Part shown: positions 23,401-33,077 of the stretch, piece after piece
Numbering within the stretch: position 1 is the stretch's first letter
How the letters are laid out: each line of letters begins with the position of its first letter
Source: Ectocarpus siliculosus
Lineage: Eukaryota; Sar; Phaeophyceae; Ectocarpales; Ectocarpaceae
DNA: 64,000 nucleotides
Direction of reading: 5' to 3'
Assembly: GCA_000310025.1 (NCBI GenBank)
Contig: FN648480.1
Location: 136,324 to 200,323 of the forward strand
Notes under the pieces: generated by a model
Told to the model about the DNA's origin: nothing
The model's database searches: none
What the model saw: only the letters and a program-made list of their open reading frames with translations
Program-made: the position numbers and the translations under genes

Positions 23401-26400
23401 CGTCTTTGAGCAATTTTTTTGCTCTTTCGCCCGTGTCGCAACTTTGGTTCATCGATGTTCCCTCGCCACCCACTCCAGCAACAGCGATGACAAAGGTATC
23501 CGCCATGAGCTGCGCGTATGGTCCGTCTTGTGTGGTGGTTGACACAGATCAGGAGGCTATAGGGCGCCCAAAAGTTGGGTTCGCAAAAGTTGACAGCACA
23601 CCAACAAAGACCCCCCGCTGCTGCGTCCAGACTCTCTCGGCTCGTTTGCCGTTTGTTTGCGCCGCACACATCGGGTTGTCCACTTGGTCCAGCCGAATGA
23701 AAAAACAACGCTACCGCTGATGCTACTGACTCTGAACCAGTCACATGACACAGCTCGTGTGAACACCGTTAGAGTTTGCGGGGATCAACCGTCGAGAGAT
23801 TAAGTTTGTAGGTAGCGTCATGTGGTTGTGACCAAAACAAGACCACAGAAAAAGACGGCCCCGACTTATCCAAAACTGCCCCAGAAAAAGACAGGATGGG
23901 CTGTCCAAAACGGGTTGTCTTTTTTTTTTGGCCTTTTTTCCCTGAAAAAAGACACCGTAAGAAGGGGTTCTGTGGCCAGTTGTCTTTTTTTTATAGGGAA
24001 AAAAGGAGAAGACAGCTAAAAAAAAACCCGTAAGAAATGGTCTAAGCCAACAAACTTTTCAACTTTATAACCACGAGGAGACATACTGCGGGGATACGTG
24101 CACTGCATTCTACTGCCAATGGCTGATAGTGAGCGTAGAGCGTGGGTATAGATTTTGGAGAAGTAATGGCATGCCGACAAGAGCCTTCTTGGACAGCTGT
24201 CGATTTCCACCGAAAGCATGCAACCCTTTTCAGCACACCCAGTAGCACAGATGAAGAGGAGGTGGCATTGGAGTACGTCACCAGACATACGAATCACAAT
24301 GTGATGCAGATCAGTTGTGTCTTTAGTGAACAACGAAGAAGAGGAGCGTCAGCATGCATTCGCCGCTGGTTGGTGGCAAGCGTTCGGTAGGCGTGCGGAA
24401 TAAAAGCTTAAGCGTAGAAACTCAATCCGACGTTTGTCTACCCACACAAAAAATCGCAACTTTATTTCGTTGGGGGAGCGAAGACAACGCAGCCGGTATC
24501 TCGCTTCTTGCTGGTCGTATCGAAGTAGAACGTGCAACTCTGTCACCTCTATGCCCTGTCCATGCGATCAGCAGAGACAGCATCATCGGTGCCGTGGTGC
24601 GATTTGCTTTCCAACATGTGTAAGCTAAACAGACGGGTGTGTTCAGAGCCTAGACCCCGACCCCTCCGGGCACTTGGTTCTTAGAACGCCCGGACGACCT
24701 TTTTCCTGATCCTCTCTCTTCAATTGTTTGCTTTCGGTTTCGCGCTCAAGGGATCCCTCTCACGGAGATTTCCACCACGGAAGGCTCCGACCCCGACTAC
24801 ATCGCCAACGAGGGCCAGAGCTGTTTCCACTGCAAGACGCACCTTTACTCCGCCCTAGAAGCGGTCGCCGTACAGGCCGGGGTGGAGTCCCGCCGTAGCA
24901 GCGCGGCTGCCGTGGGGGATGGAGAGCCAAGCACGAGTGCCCTCGAGGGTGGTGGTGCTGATGGCGCCGGGGGGATTGTTGAGGGAGGGCGAAGGGTGGT
25001 GCTGTTCAACGGCACCAACAAGGATGACAAGCGCGATACCACTAGGTGGGTGCTTGGGTCATCCTTCCTGTGGACTGGAGTAACGTGTTGTTTCAGGGTA
25101 TGCGACGCTGTCGGCGCTTTTCTTATTGTGTTCCACGTGGCATGGATGTTTCTTTTTTCGCGGCAGTTCGGTGCGTGTGCACTGAAGAACAACTTGCAGT
25201 GCACACAGCAGCACCCTAATCGGAGTTTCCAGCGTACGCTGATGTAACCCCTGCGGAAGTAATCCTGAACAATAGACCTTCCACGCACCCAGCCCTCTCG
25301 CAATTTATGTCCCGGTGTTTACGGGATTCCAGGGTCGGTCCAAGAACTGTGGCAAGCGGGTTCACAGAGTCGCAGCTATCCCGTTACACATCTCCGCATA
25401 ACACGCCTTGGTGCGGTCTTGTTTCCCCCTGAAGCGCCGTGTGTCCCGAGGAACAGCACGAGTCCACCTACCAGTGATGTAATAGGTGATTTTTATCTAC
25501 CCGACCCGACCTCGCTCGTGTGTGGGACCATGTTGTTGCTGTCGTTGTTGTTGCAGGGTTGGCCTGAAGGCTGCAGCAGACTTTCAGGTGGCAAGTCCGA
25601 TAGACATGCTGACGAAGGCAGAGGTGGGTGTTCCTCAGGCTCAGCGGGAACTGTGTCGATGGTAACGTGTTCATGTTCAGGGGGATAGATGTTCGAGCAA
25701 AAGAGATTTGAACTTGCACGTACATGGTGTTTTTTTTTAGTGTTTGCTCAAATACAGGGAACGTTTGGTGTTTAGCGTGGTGCCTTTGAAAGTTCGTGCG
25801 GAAGGACGGCTTTGGCGGTGCGTCCGGCGACGTGGTTGCAGCGTCCCAAGGAAACGGAAGCCATAGCCCGCTACCCATGGTAACCAGTTTGTTGCCGGTA
25901 AACTTGAGGCGCTGAGAGAGGACAAGAAGACAAGTGGGTTGGAGGGAAGGCCGCATTTGCAGTCCCATTGGTGGCATATGGAAGAGTCGCAGATCTGCCA
26001 GTGGGTCCCCGAGTTCCGACGGTGTTGACCACACGCGTCTGCCTCTGACCTTCCTGTAGCTCGCTCCATTGAAGCCCGTAATTCCGTTCAAACAGTTCCT
26101 CCGTTCGTTACTGGTGGCGTCCTGATGGTTCTCTTTTCAGGTGCGGGCTGTTGCCCGAGAGTTGGGTCTGCCGAACTGGAATCACGCCGCGTCTCCGTGT
26201 CTGCGGTCGAGATTGGCCTTTGGAGTGCAGGCCACGCCAGAGAAGCTTGTTCTCGTCGAGAAGGTGCGTGCTGGTGCCTGCGTGGGTCACTGCTGTGTGT
26301 GTGCTTGCTTAGTTGAAAGTGCGTGTAGGTGTTTTCTCAATTTGCATCGACCGCGCCAACCGACTGGCCAATGAAAAGTCGTCAGTCTTGTAGCGGGCTA

Positions 26401-28234
26401 GAAATACGAACACTTTCTAATCAAAGGGTAAGGGTAAGGGTTCTCCCGACAGAGGGGGTGCAGGAGCTGGAAGGCAGTGTCCGTTTGCGTGTTCGTGTTG
26501 TGCGTTTGCGCTTTCCTTTTGTCGAAACGTCCGTCCTGGCATGCCTATGTGACGACCCGCTTGGGTGGGGAGCGATGTGTTGTAGTCAGCTCTCCGTTGT
26601 ACGGTACATGAGTTTGGTCGACAGTGCTAATTGGTTCAAGTATAGCAAGCTTTGAATCGTAACGGGAAATTCAAGTCGTGGCGGGAAAAGGCAGAGCCCC
26701 CCCCGTGTCGAGCTTAGACCGGAAAACGCGCGGAGTCTCATTGGATAAGATTCGTATGCGTATTTGTTTTCCGTGTATACGTGGTGCTCCTCGGCCATGC
26801 TGGCGCTGGCCCTCTAACCCCACGGAACGTATTAACCACCGAGAAGCCTCATTCGCACGTGGACCCTTCTTGATACTCGTGCTTGTGTGCCATTTGATCA
26901 TGGGTGGCAAACCTCGGAGAAACCTCTCTCTCGTCAAGAGGCGTCTGTCAGTGACGCGAACACAGTCTATTTCTTGTTTCATGTTCCATGGTTGGGCATG
27001 CCATTGACAGAAGTGAACGCTCCCTGTTTCTACCAGCGGGGGAGGCAGCGAGATAGCGCTTGGGCCCCGGACATGTTCTTGAACCGTTGAACTTGCAGTT
27101 GTCCTCCATTTCAGCCGTGTATGACTTGACCACTATTCTCGATTTCGTTGCCTCTTGGGTTAAAAACGAATTCGTGTCCCGAAAATGTGAATGTTCCCAC
27201 AGGCGGAAGACGCTGCACGAAAACGATTAGACCTGGGCGTGTCCCACAACTTGCGCGTGCGAGCCATGCACGGCAACAAGGCCCTGCTTGAGGTGAGCAT
27301 CACAAACAAGCCCCCCCGTAACCCGGTCTCGGTAGAATGCCGTGACTCAAGCGCCGGCGCATCATACTCCCCCGTATTTCCCACCGATTTTTTCAATATC
27401 GCCCATTTTGTTTCCAAGCAGTTCCTTTTCTCTTTCTTGAGATGAAAGCCACAAGGCCGATTGGGCTATCTCTGGGGTAGGGAGACTGCTTTCGCACTCC
27501 TCGACGACAACGAAAGCGCCAATGCCGATAAAGGGGTTCTTCTGAAGATGATCGCGGTTGCTCTGCTGTTGTCTCGTGTAACCTCCATGTTGCGGGGGAT
27601 AGATTGAAGGGAACAGACCCCGCAACCTCGGAAGCTGACCCCGATTGCCAGAATATGAAAATTAGAGCGTCTGCTGCGCACCTTTCAGTGTCCGCACCAC
27701 CCGGTGTTACCGTGTTTTGTTCATTCATATCTTATTTGCAGGTGATTACATGTTGGTTGAATAGAATGAGTATGATGCACAAATATCTTCAAAAGAACGC
27801 TGGGCGCACGGCGATACAGCCATCACCTTGGGGCGCTGTGTGCATCCCTGCCTACTGCATGACCAATACTCACAACTGGGGGCAGCATGGTGATTGTGTC
27901 GTTTGCGTATCATCCTATTCCCCGTTGCACGCGTCGCTGCTTGCGCGCGCGGCGATATTGTCTGTTATTGTTTCACACACAAACGCAGGTTGATGCTGGT
28001 GAAATCCTCGAGGAAGCCTTGCGATCGATCGAGGACATCCGATCGCTGATTCTGCCGCTGGGGTTCGGTGAGGTAGACGTCCGACCCTTCCGAAGCGGGG
28101 CGGTTAGCGGCGGCCTCACGACACCGGTAGCAGAGCAGCAGAAGGAGAGCGAGGTGAATACGAAAAACCTTGACGGCGTCGAGGTATATCGTGTGCACGG
28201 ATCAACGGCAGCGGCGAGAGGAGCTGGATCTTGA
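17411..28234 (+). CDS. larE: LarE-type ATP-dependent sulfur transferase (PP-loop), six exons
   Basis: Exons 17411-17633, 24751-25045, 25557-25623, 26141-26263, 27203-27292 and 27989-28234 join in phase to 347 residues. Bacterial LarE adenylates the pyridinium carboxylates of the nickel-pincer nucleotide precursor and gives them sulfur; the finished cofactor serves lactate racemase and related enzymes. Visible here: the PP-loop SGGVDSS (29-35), CFHCKTHLYSAL (99-110), NGTNKDD (161-167), LTKAEVRAVARELGLPNW (191-208), ASPCLRSR (212-219) and the terminal GFGEVDVRPFRSG. Two cysteines (99, 102) plus Cys215 match the three-cysteine type thought to hold an iron-sulfur cluster. Residues ~118-155 are a Gly/Ser-rich insert absent from bacterial forms. 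The first intron is 7.1 kb and full of repeats. The in-frame ATG at 17411 precedes the PP-loop by a family-typical distance. No other lar gene is in the window. Confidence 0.9.
18296..22590. repeat. Array of three ~1.2-kb direct repeats in larE intron 1
   Basis: Three diverged units begin at about 19035, 20179 and 21414, each opening with ACCCCAAAAAACAAAGCATGAAAAA. Shared internal landmarks, in order, are GAGCCAGGCGCGACAGGCTTC, ACATAGCACTGCAT, GACGTTCGATGTTGTTGGGACCCCA, GAAGACACTCACTCTCG, CGCGTGCAGCCCAAA, TGTGGCGCGCAGCA and TCAAACTCGGGGA. A fragment of a fourth unit lies at 18296-18385, cut off by the ~0.6-kb repeat at 18382-18990. Units differ by many substitutions and small indels, so the array is old. 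I see no conserved reading frame. Confidence 0.85.
18382..18990. repeat. ~0.6-kb dispersed repeat, copy 1
   Basis: This segment, from TTGTACTCATAGTCGTGCAT to the AACCCAAACCCCGATG block, recurs almost unchanged at 63412-64000. It holds an internal direct repeat (18858-18897 and 18924-18962, core TTTTACAACGTCGTTGCCAA) and a GGTTACC..A-tract..GGTAACC inverted pair near 18785-18832. The phrase GGCTTCAGGGGGGGGGTTGTACT stands on both sides (near 18380 and 18993), consistent with insertion into the first array unit or with a local duplication. GCCGGGTTCTCACC is faintly like a pol III B box, but I do not call it a SINE. Confidence 0.75.
22600..24750. other. Remainder of larE intron 1
   Basis: Outside the ~220-bp triplication, this part holds several T and A runs (23920-24030), with the phrases GAAAAAGAC and GTCTTTTTTTT recurring in both orientations between 23850 and 24010, a small foldback-like cluster. 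I see no gene in it. The larE acceptor CGCTCAAG closes the intron at 24750. Confidence 0.5.
22995..23640 (-). repeat. Triplicated ~220-bp segment with exon-like minus-strand frames
   Basis: Three tandem copies, marked by GCGATGACAAAGG at 23044, 23265 and 23484, lie in larE intron 1. On the minus strand each encodes a similar peptide, with cores TTTQDGPYAQLMADTFVIAV, TTIQGGPYTQLMADTFVIAG and TATTQDGPYTQLMVDAFVIAV. Changes between copies are partly conservative, which hints at former coding use. The copy nearest 23540 has an in-frame TGA where another has TGG, so this is probably a dead tandem exon family. No function is recognised. Confidence 0.6.
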
Positions 28235-30100
28235 CAGTGACCGGAATTATGGTTGATGTGTGATGTTGGTTATTGCTATCGGTTTGCTTGATGGTATTCT
28301 GCAGCGCTATGCACGCGCACGGTTCTGCATGCCAATTCAAGTCGGACACCTACTCGACACGAGCGAGCAAGTTGTGTGTTTTTCTGTAAAAAAAGGACAA
28401 GCAGAGGGCGCTGCTCAAATGCTGGTAAATCCGGCCGCACTTTGTTGTATAAAGAGTTTTGACGGCTGTTGGGCTACGTTTTCATGAGTGGATCGGATGC
28501 TGCAGCCGATGTGCCTGGAGCAAGAGCATGTGCTTTTAGTTGGTTTCCTGGTGCGGGGCGGTGCTGACGTAGGAGGCGTAAACACATGAAGCGAGGCGTG
28601 AAGCGATGGCGTACGTGTGCCACAAACGGTGGAGGGTTTGGGTTTCATCGGCTGGCACCCCTCGATGTGTAAGCAACAATTTGGAGCAATTTTGGATACG
28701 TCGCAACTACCTGGTATTGCCGTTGGTGCACATGGAAAGTTGTTCGGCATCTGTGATGCTGTACATTGTTCACCCTGGCTGCTGCTGCGGTGAGAGCTAT
28801 GTACAACCGGAAAGTATTTACCTCCATCTGCACCAGGGCTCACCACGCTCCACTCTGCCCCTTTGCTCGTGGTCACAACCTCGTCGGCATAGCGCTTGCC
28901 GAAGACACCCGTTGAGTTTGAACTAATCTTCCGTTGATGCGTGCATACCAGCACAGAGTCAGACATCTACGATACGCAGCAGGAACAGTGCTAACATTGC
29001 AATCCCGTGTTTTGTGACGCATCGCACGCGTGGTTTGGCCATTCTAGGAGCCATCCCCCATCCCTCCACGGCCACTACACGTGCGTCGCAACTCGCTATC
29101 GCCAGGGCAGTTCATGGTCTACGCGTATCGTGGATGTATGACTCTTGTGTGCTGGTATGCACGCACCACAGCAAAACTCGCCATCGCTAGCTCATGGTCA
29201 GCCGCGTATCTTACACGTCTGACGCTGTTTGCCGGTATGCACGCATCACCGTAAGACTAGTTTTACTCCACGGGTGGGTGCCCTCGCCTATGCCGACGAG
29301 TTTGTGACCGAGCGCGAATGGGCAGAGCGGAGCTCGGTGAACCCTGTTGAAGATGGAGGTAAAGGCTCCCCGGTTGTACTTTCTTGTCTCTTGTTGTACA
29401 CTACGGTGTTGCCGTTGTCCACGGAGAGTACGTTCCGGGGGCGACATCTGTGATGCTGTATGCTTCGTAGTGCAGCCTTGTTCCTTCCGGGGTAAGAGCT
29501 AAGAAGTACACCGGGGAAGCCTTCACCTCCGTCTTCCAGCCACGACGCTCCGCTCTGCCCCTTTGCCCTCGGTAACAACCTCATCGGCTTGGCGCTACGA
29601 TAGAGGTGTCTGCCATTCCATGAGACACGTTCAAGACTCGCGTCGAAGATAAAAATTCTCGAATAAATATGCTTGGCCCCAATTCGTGGCTTTTCGCTAC
29701 AGAAACCGCGGCCATGCCGTAGACAGGCACAGCAAGCGACGGTCGATGTGCGAGAAAAACAAAAACGAGCGTTCTGCCGGACCAAGTTTATCCGTGGTGG
29801 GAGCATCTTCAGGGTCCCGGGGAACGGAACGTCGACAGAGACTTCATCTCCGGGATTACCCTTGCGGCACTATGGCAAAGCACAAAAAGCACTTCGTAAA
29901 ACGCCCGACTCACACAATCCCCGATTTTGTACAGAGCGCCACCGATCATTCACGTCCACGCATGATCTATTATCCCATACAAGCCCCAGATTTTTGAATA
30001 CTCATCGCTAGATGGGTCTTCGCGTAAGGGAAGGTACACAAGAAATCCGAGCGCACCGTACTCGCGGCAAAACGCCCACCCCACCTCGCCGCAGCGACTG
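28235..30100. other. Intergenic stretch between larE and the coiled-coil gene
   Basis: Apart from the repeat cluster at 28700-29610, I see nothing coding. The flanking genes converge here (larE ends at 28234 on plus, the coiled-coil gene ends at 30101 on minus), so both 3' untranslated ends and their poly(A) signals should lie in this stretch. AATAAA stands at 29660-29665, but which transcript would use it is not clear. Confidence 0.4.
28700..29610. repeat. Cluster of direct and inverted repeats
   Basis: Sequence at about 28703-28930 recurs in the same orientation at 29393-29600 (shared CATCTGTGATGCTGTA and CTCTGCCCCTTTGC). The right part of the first copy, about 28795-28975, recurs inverted at 29215-29362 (shared GGTATGCACGCATCA and GATGGAGGTAAA). 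The inverted arms are about 150-180 bp and separated by about 240 bp, so the transcript could fold. Translated arms share peptides such as YADEFVTE and YADEVVTT, but stops and shifts argue against a live gene. Confidence 0.6.
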
Positions 30101-31225
30101 TCATCGTCGACCAGCGAACTTCTTCTGCAAGACATCGACTTCGCCTTGCAGCCTCCTCAGCGCTGATCGCGTCAGGGTAGTCTCCTTGCGGGCGTTGTCC
30201 AGCTGTGAGCGCAGCTCCGCCATTTCCCTCTTCATGGTCTGGACTACCTCACTGTCCCCGCCTCGCCCACTAGGAGGCGTGACGGCAGAGTCCGAAACCT
30301 TGTCCACGACGGTAGAAAGCTGTGCCCTCAGCTCGGCCACGTCCCGAGCCAACTTCCGCACGGCGGTGTCTCGCCGTTGATCTTCATTATTGCTAGCCGC
30401 CCCCCTCCCCTCCGTAGTCGGTTGTGGCGCTTTGGCCGACTTGCTCATAGTTTCCACTCTCGCAAGTGCCGAACGGTTGATCCCGAGAAGGGTTCGGAGC
30501 TCGGCCACCTCGAGCGACAGCTTTCTCACGGCAACTTCGGCGCGATCGTTGCCCTTCGTCTCGCCCGAACTGACACCACCGTCGCTGCCGCCACCCCGGG
30601 GTCGATCCCTTGACACCGCGCCACCTTTGCTGGCGCGGGCGGCAAAAGGTCCGGGCGCGCGTGAAAAATTATCACTCCCTCCACCAACCTTAGCGTTGGA
30701 TGATCTCTTGGTGTCCACCACCGTATTGTCTGCCGGTGCAGCGGCTGTCGCTGCGGCGCGCGGAAACGCCCCGGGAACCCCATCACCTCGAAAAGACGCT
30801 GCTGCCACCGTTGACCCCGTCGCGGTTGCCGAAGGTGGCGAGACCGTATCTGGTGCAGAGTTTCCGAGGTTGCGGTGGCTGCCGCTGCCTGTGGTGCTCC
30901 GAAGGTTGCCATTGCCTTTACGAAGGGGCCCCGCGGACGCTCCCGTTGGTGACTCACCTCGGTCGTTGTCGTTGTCGCCGTAAGACCAGGTGGAGGGGGC
31001 TCCAGCTCTCCTGGTGTCGATTGGCGCCGCTGGAGGTGGCGGTCGTCTTTGGTCGGAAGATCGCGGGCCCGAAGAGGACGACTGTTCACTCCGCTTCGGG
31101 GGTAAGACTTCAGCAGCCTTCCCACTTTCGGAGGATGCCCCGCCATTTGTTTTTGGGGGCACCGGCGAAGTCCAAGAGGAACTGAAAGGGGCGTCACCGT
31201 TGTCGTAGGTGTATTTGCTGGCCAT
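30101..31225 (-). CDS. Intronless protein with disordered N-terminus and C-terminal coiled coil
   Basis: The reading starts at ATG 31223-31225 (MASKYTYDNGDAPFSSSW) and ends with a stop at 30101, giving 374 residues; no ATG lies further up before the frame turns AT-rich. Residues 1 to ~235 are low-complexity, rich in Ser, Gly, Pro and Ala, with many RS/RP pairs. The C-terminal ~140 residues contain a repeated heptad motif: AVRKLSLEVAELRTLL, then AVRKLARDVAELRAQL, then MKREMAELRSQL and LRRLQGEVDVLQKK. The regular repetition predicts a parallel coiled coil made by internal duplication. I recognise no family; a cytoskeletal or scaffolding role is only a guess. High third-position GC supports real coding. 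Confidence 0.75.
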   Translation of the reverse strand: MASKYTYDNGDAPFSSSWTSPVPPKTNGGASSESGKAAEVLPPKRSEQSSSSGPRSSDQRRPPPPAAPIDTRRAGAPSTWSYGDNDNDRGESPTGASAGPLRKGNGNLRSTTGSGSHRNLGNSAPDTVSPPSATATGSTVAAASFRGDGVPGAFPRAAATAAAPADNTVVDTKRSSNAKVGGGSDNFSRAPGPFAARASKGGAVSRDRPRGGGSDGGVSSGETKGNDRAEVAVRKLSLEVAELRTLLGINRSALARVETMSKSAKAPQPTTEGRGAASNNEDQRRDTAVRKLARDVAELRAQLSTVVDKVSDSAVTPPSGRGGDSEVVQTMKREMAELRSQLDNARKETTLTRSALRRLQGEVDVLQKKFAGRR

Positions 31226-31644
31226 CTGTGGACCGGCGTACGCCTTTGACGTGATTTCTTGCGCCTGCCGAGCAAATTGATGGGGTGATGTGGTGTGCCG
31301 GTTGTTGCTGATTGGTCCGTGGTCGTGGCGGCGGAAGTGGAGACGAATGAAAAGGGTTTGGGGAACGGGGGGCACACCCGCTCTGCCAGACTCCAAAAAT
31401 ACGGTTATGTCATTACTAAGCTTGTGAGTTGTAGAAAACGGAAGGGCGGGGGGGCACAAGCGGCAGGTAGAACAACAGAGATGCTCTCGGCAAGTCTTAA
31501 ATACACGAGCGCAAACAAAAGAATGACACCGTGATCCCGACAGGCCAGCCGCGCCGTAGACATGCCGGCCAAACTATCTCTGTCGTCGCCAGGAACAACG
31601 AACGTGGTTGCTGCGACCAGGTCACTGCCCATCTAACGCACTTG

Positions 31645-33042
31645 TTACGCTGAGATCTCAGCAGCCAGCACCTTGGCAGAGCGCCGTGTCCCACTACGAT
31701 CGATGACCTGTAAAACACACAATTCCTTCTATCATTGTCAGTGTCGTCCATGTACCTCACACAACCGCCACCCACAACTGTAGAAGCACCTTGCACTGCG
31801 AGCACATTTCGAACCGCGACAGTTCGTCCTCCGTAGTGGGCATGGAGCAGCGCGGGCAGTCGGGAAGGGAGGGGAAGGTAATGGCCTCGACACCAGATTT
31901 CTCCGCCGCACGCTGATTGGCCTTCATATCCCGGTGCAGAAACGGGACAACCGAAGCGCGACGCACGATGCACGACAACCCCGGCCATCTTTCAGTTAAC
32001 GATGATATTACGGGGCAATAGGCTTGTTCAATGACGAGATGGAATCACTGCTACGCTCACTCGTTCTCGTTGGCGGCACAAAAAGCAACACGCCCGAGTT
32101 GGGAAAACGGGTGACTGATGTGGGGAGACAAGGAAATGCATGTGCGCGTTCCACGTCATTGCTGCAGCAGTCGATCGGGTAGATCGGCCTCAAGCCAGAC
32201 AAAACAACCAACAATTTTTGTGATGACACATGAGCCAAATACTGTACAGAAGTGGAGGTGGACCTCGTTTCGTCAATGACGTGAGCATCAGACAACATTG
32301 ACAAGTCACCTGCAGCCCATGACGGGTAGCGTCAAGCAGGCGGAATGCTTTTCACCACCGGTAAGATGTCCAAAAACAACAATTGTTGTGAGGATTACTT
32401 TCCCCCCAGTAATCGTAACAGCTTCTACCACTCCTCATGGATCGTTAGCTAACACGAATTTCCCCCGGGATGGTAGTATGCCACTCCCCGAAAAAGCAAA
32501 AAGGGAGTTTTGAGGACACGGAAATTTCTTAACAATGGTCTCGAAGCTGGTCGAATCCTGTCACCTTTGTCGTCTCCCGTGCCGCTTGAATGATCGGGTC
32601 CCTTTCATCCGCTACCGGAAGGCCGTGCGAGTCGAAGTTGACACGTGACCCCACCTTCATCTTGTTCTTGAAATCCTGGCATGCCGTGGCAGTCGGATAT
32701 TTACACCAGGGTGAAAACCATCAGTCGTGTTCCGAGGCGACACGCAGTTAACGGGGAAGGAGGACAGGGGCAGGGGGTTGACCACTGGCACTGCTCAGAG
32801 TTGTGGACGAAGAATAGTCGCCCCTTTGACGTGGATTTGGTCGTTGTCACGGTTCTATGTATGTGAATGCTTATTCTGAACGGGTGCTGATGCTTGGGGC
32901 ACTGTTGCAATGCGTGGTGTGGTAACCGCCACAAACAGCAGGTGCGACAAGTCGGTGCTATTCGCTGAGGCTATTTGCAGTATCAAAACGAACCAACACT
33001 GGGCAACTAAACAACGAAACACAGCGAAAGGCGTAGTGCGCC

Positions 33043-33077
<35 letters not shown>

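Noticed and set aside
24751..25045. First read as a C5HC2 zinc finger of a KDM5-type demethylase (CFHCKTHLYSAL)
   Set aside because: The flanking exons fit LarE along the whole length, including the PP-loop exon upstream.
26423..26442. Short AAGGGT run resembling telomere repeat
   Set aside because: Only about three units, inside a larE intron; chance is sufficient.
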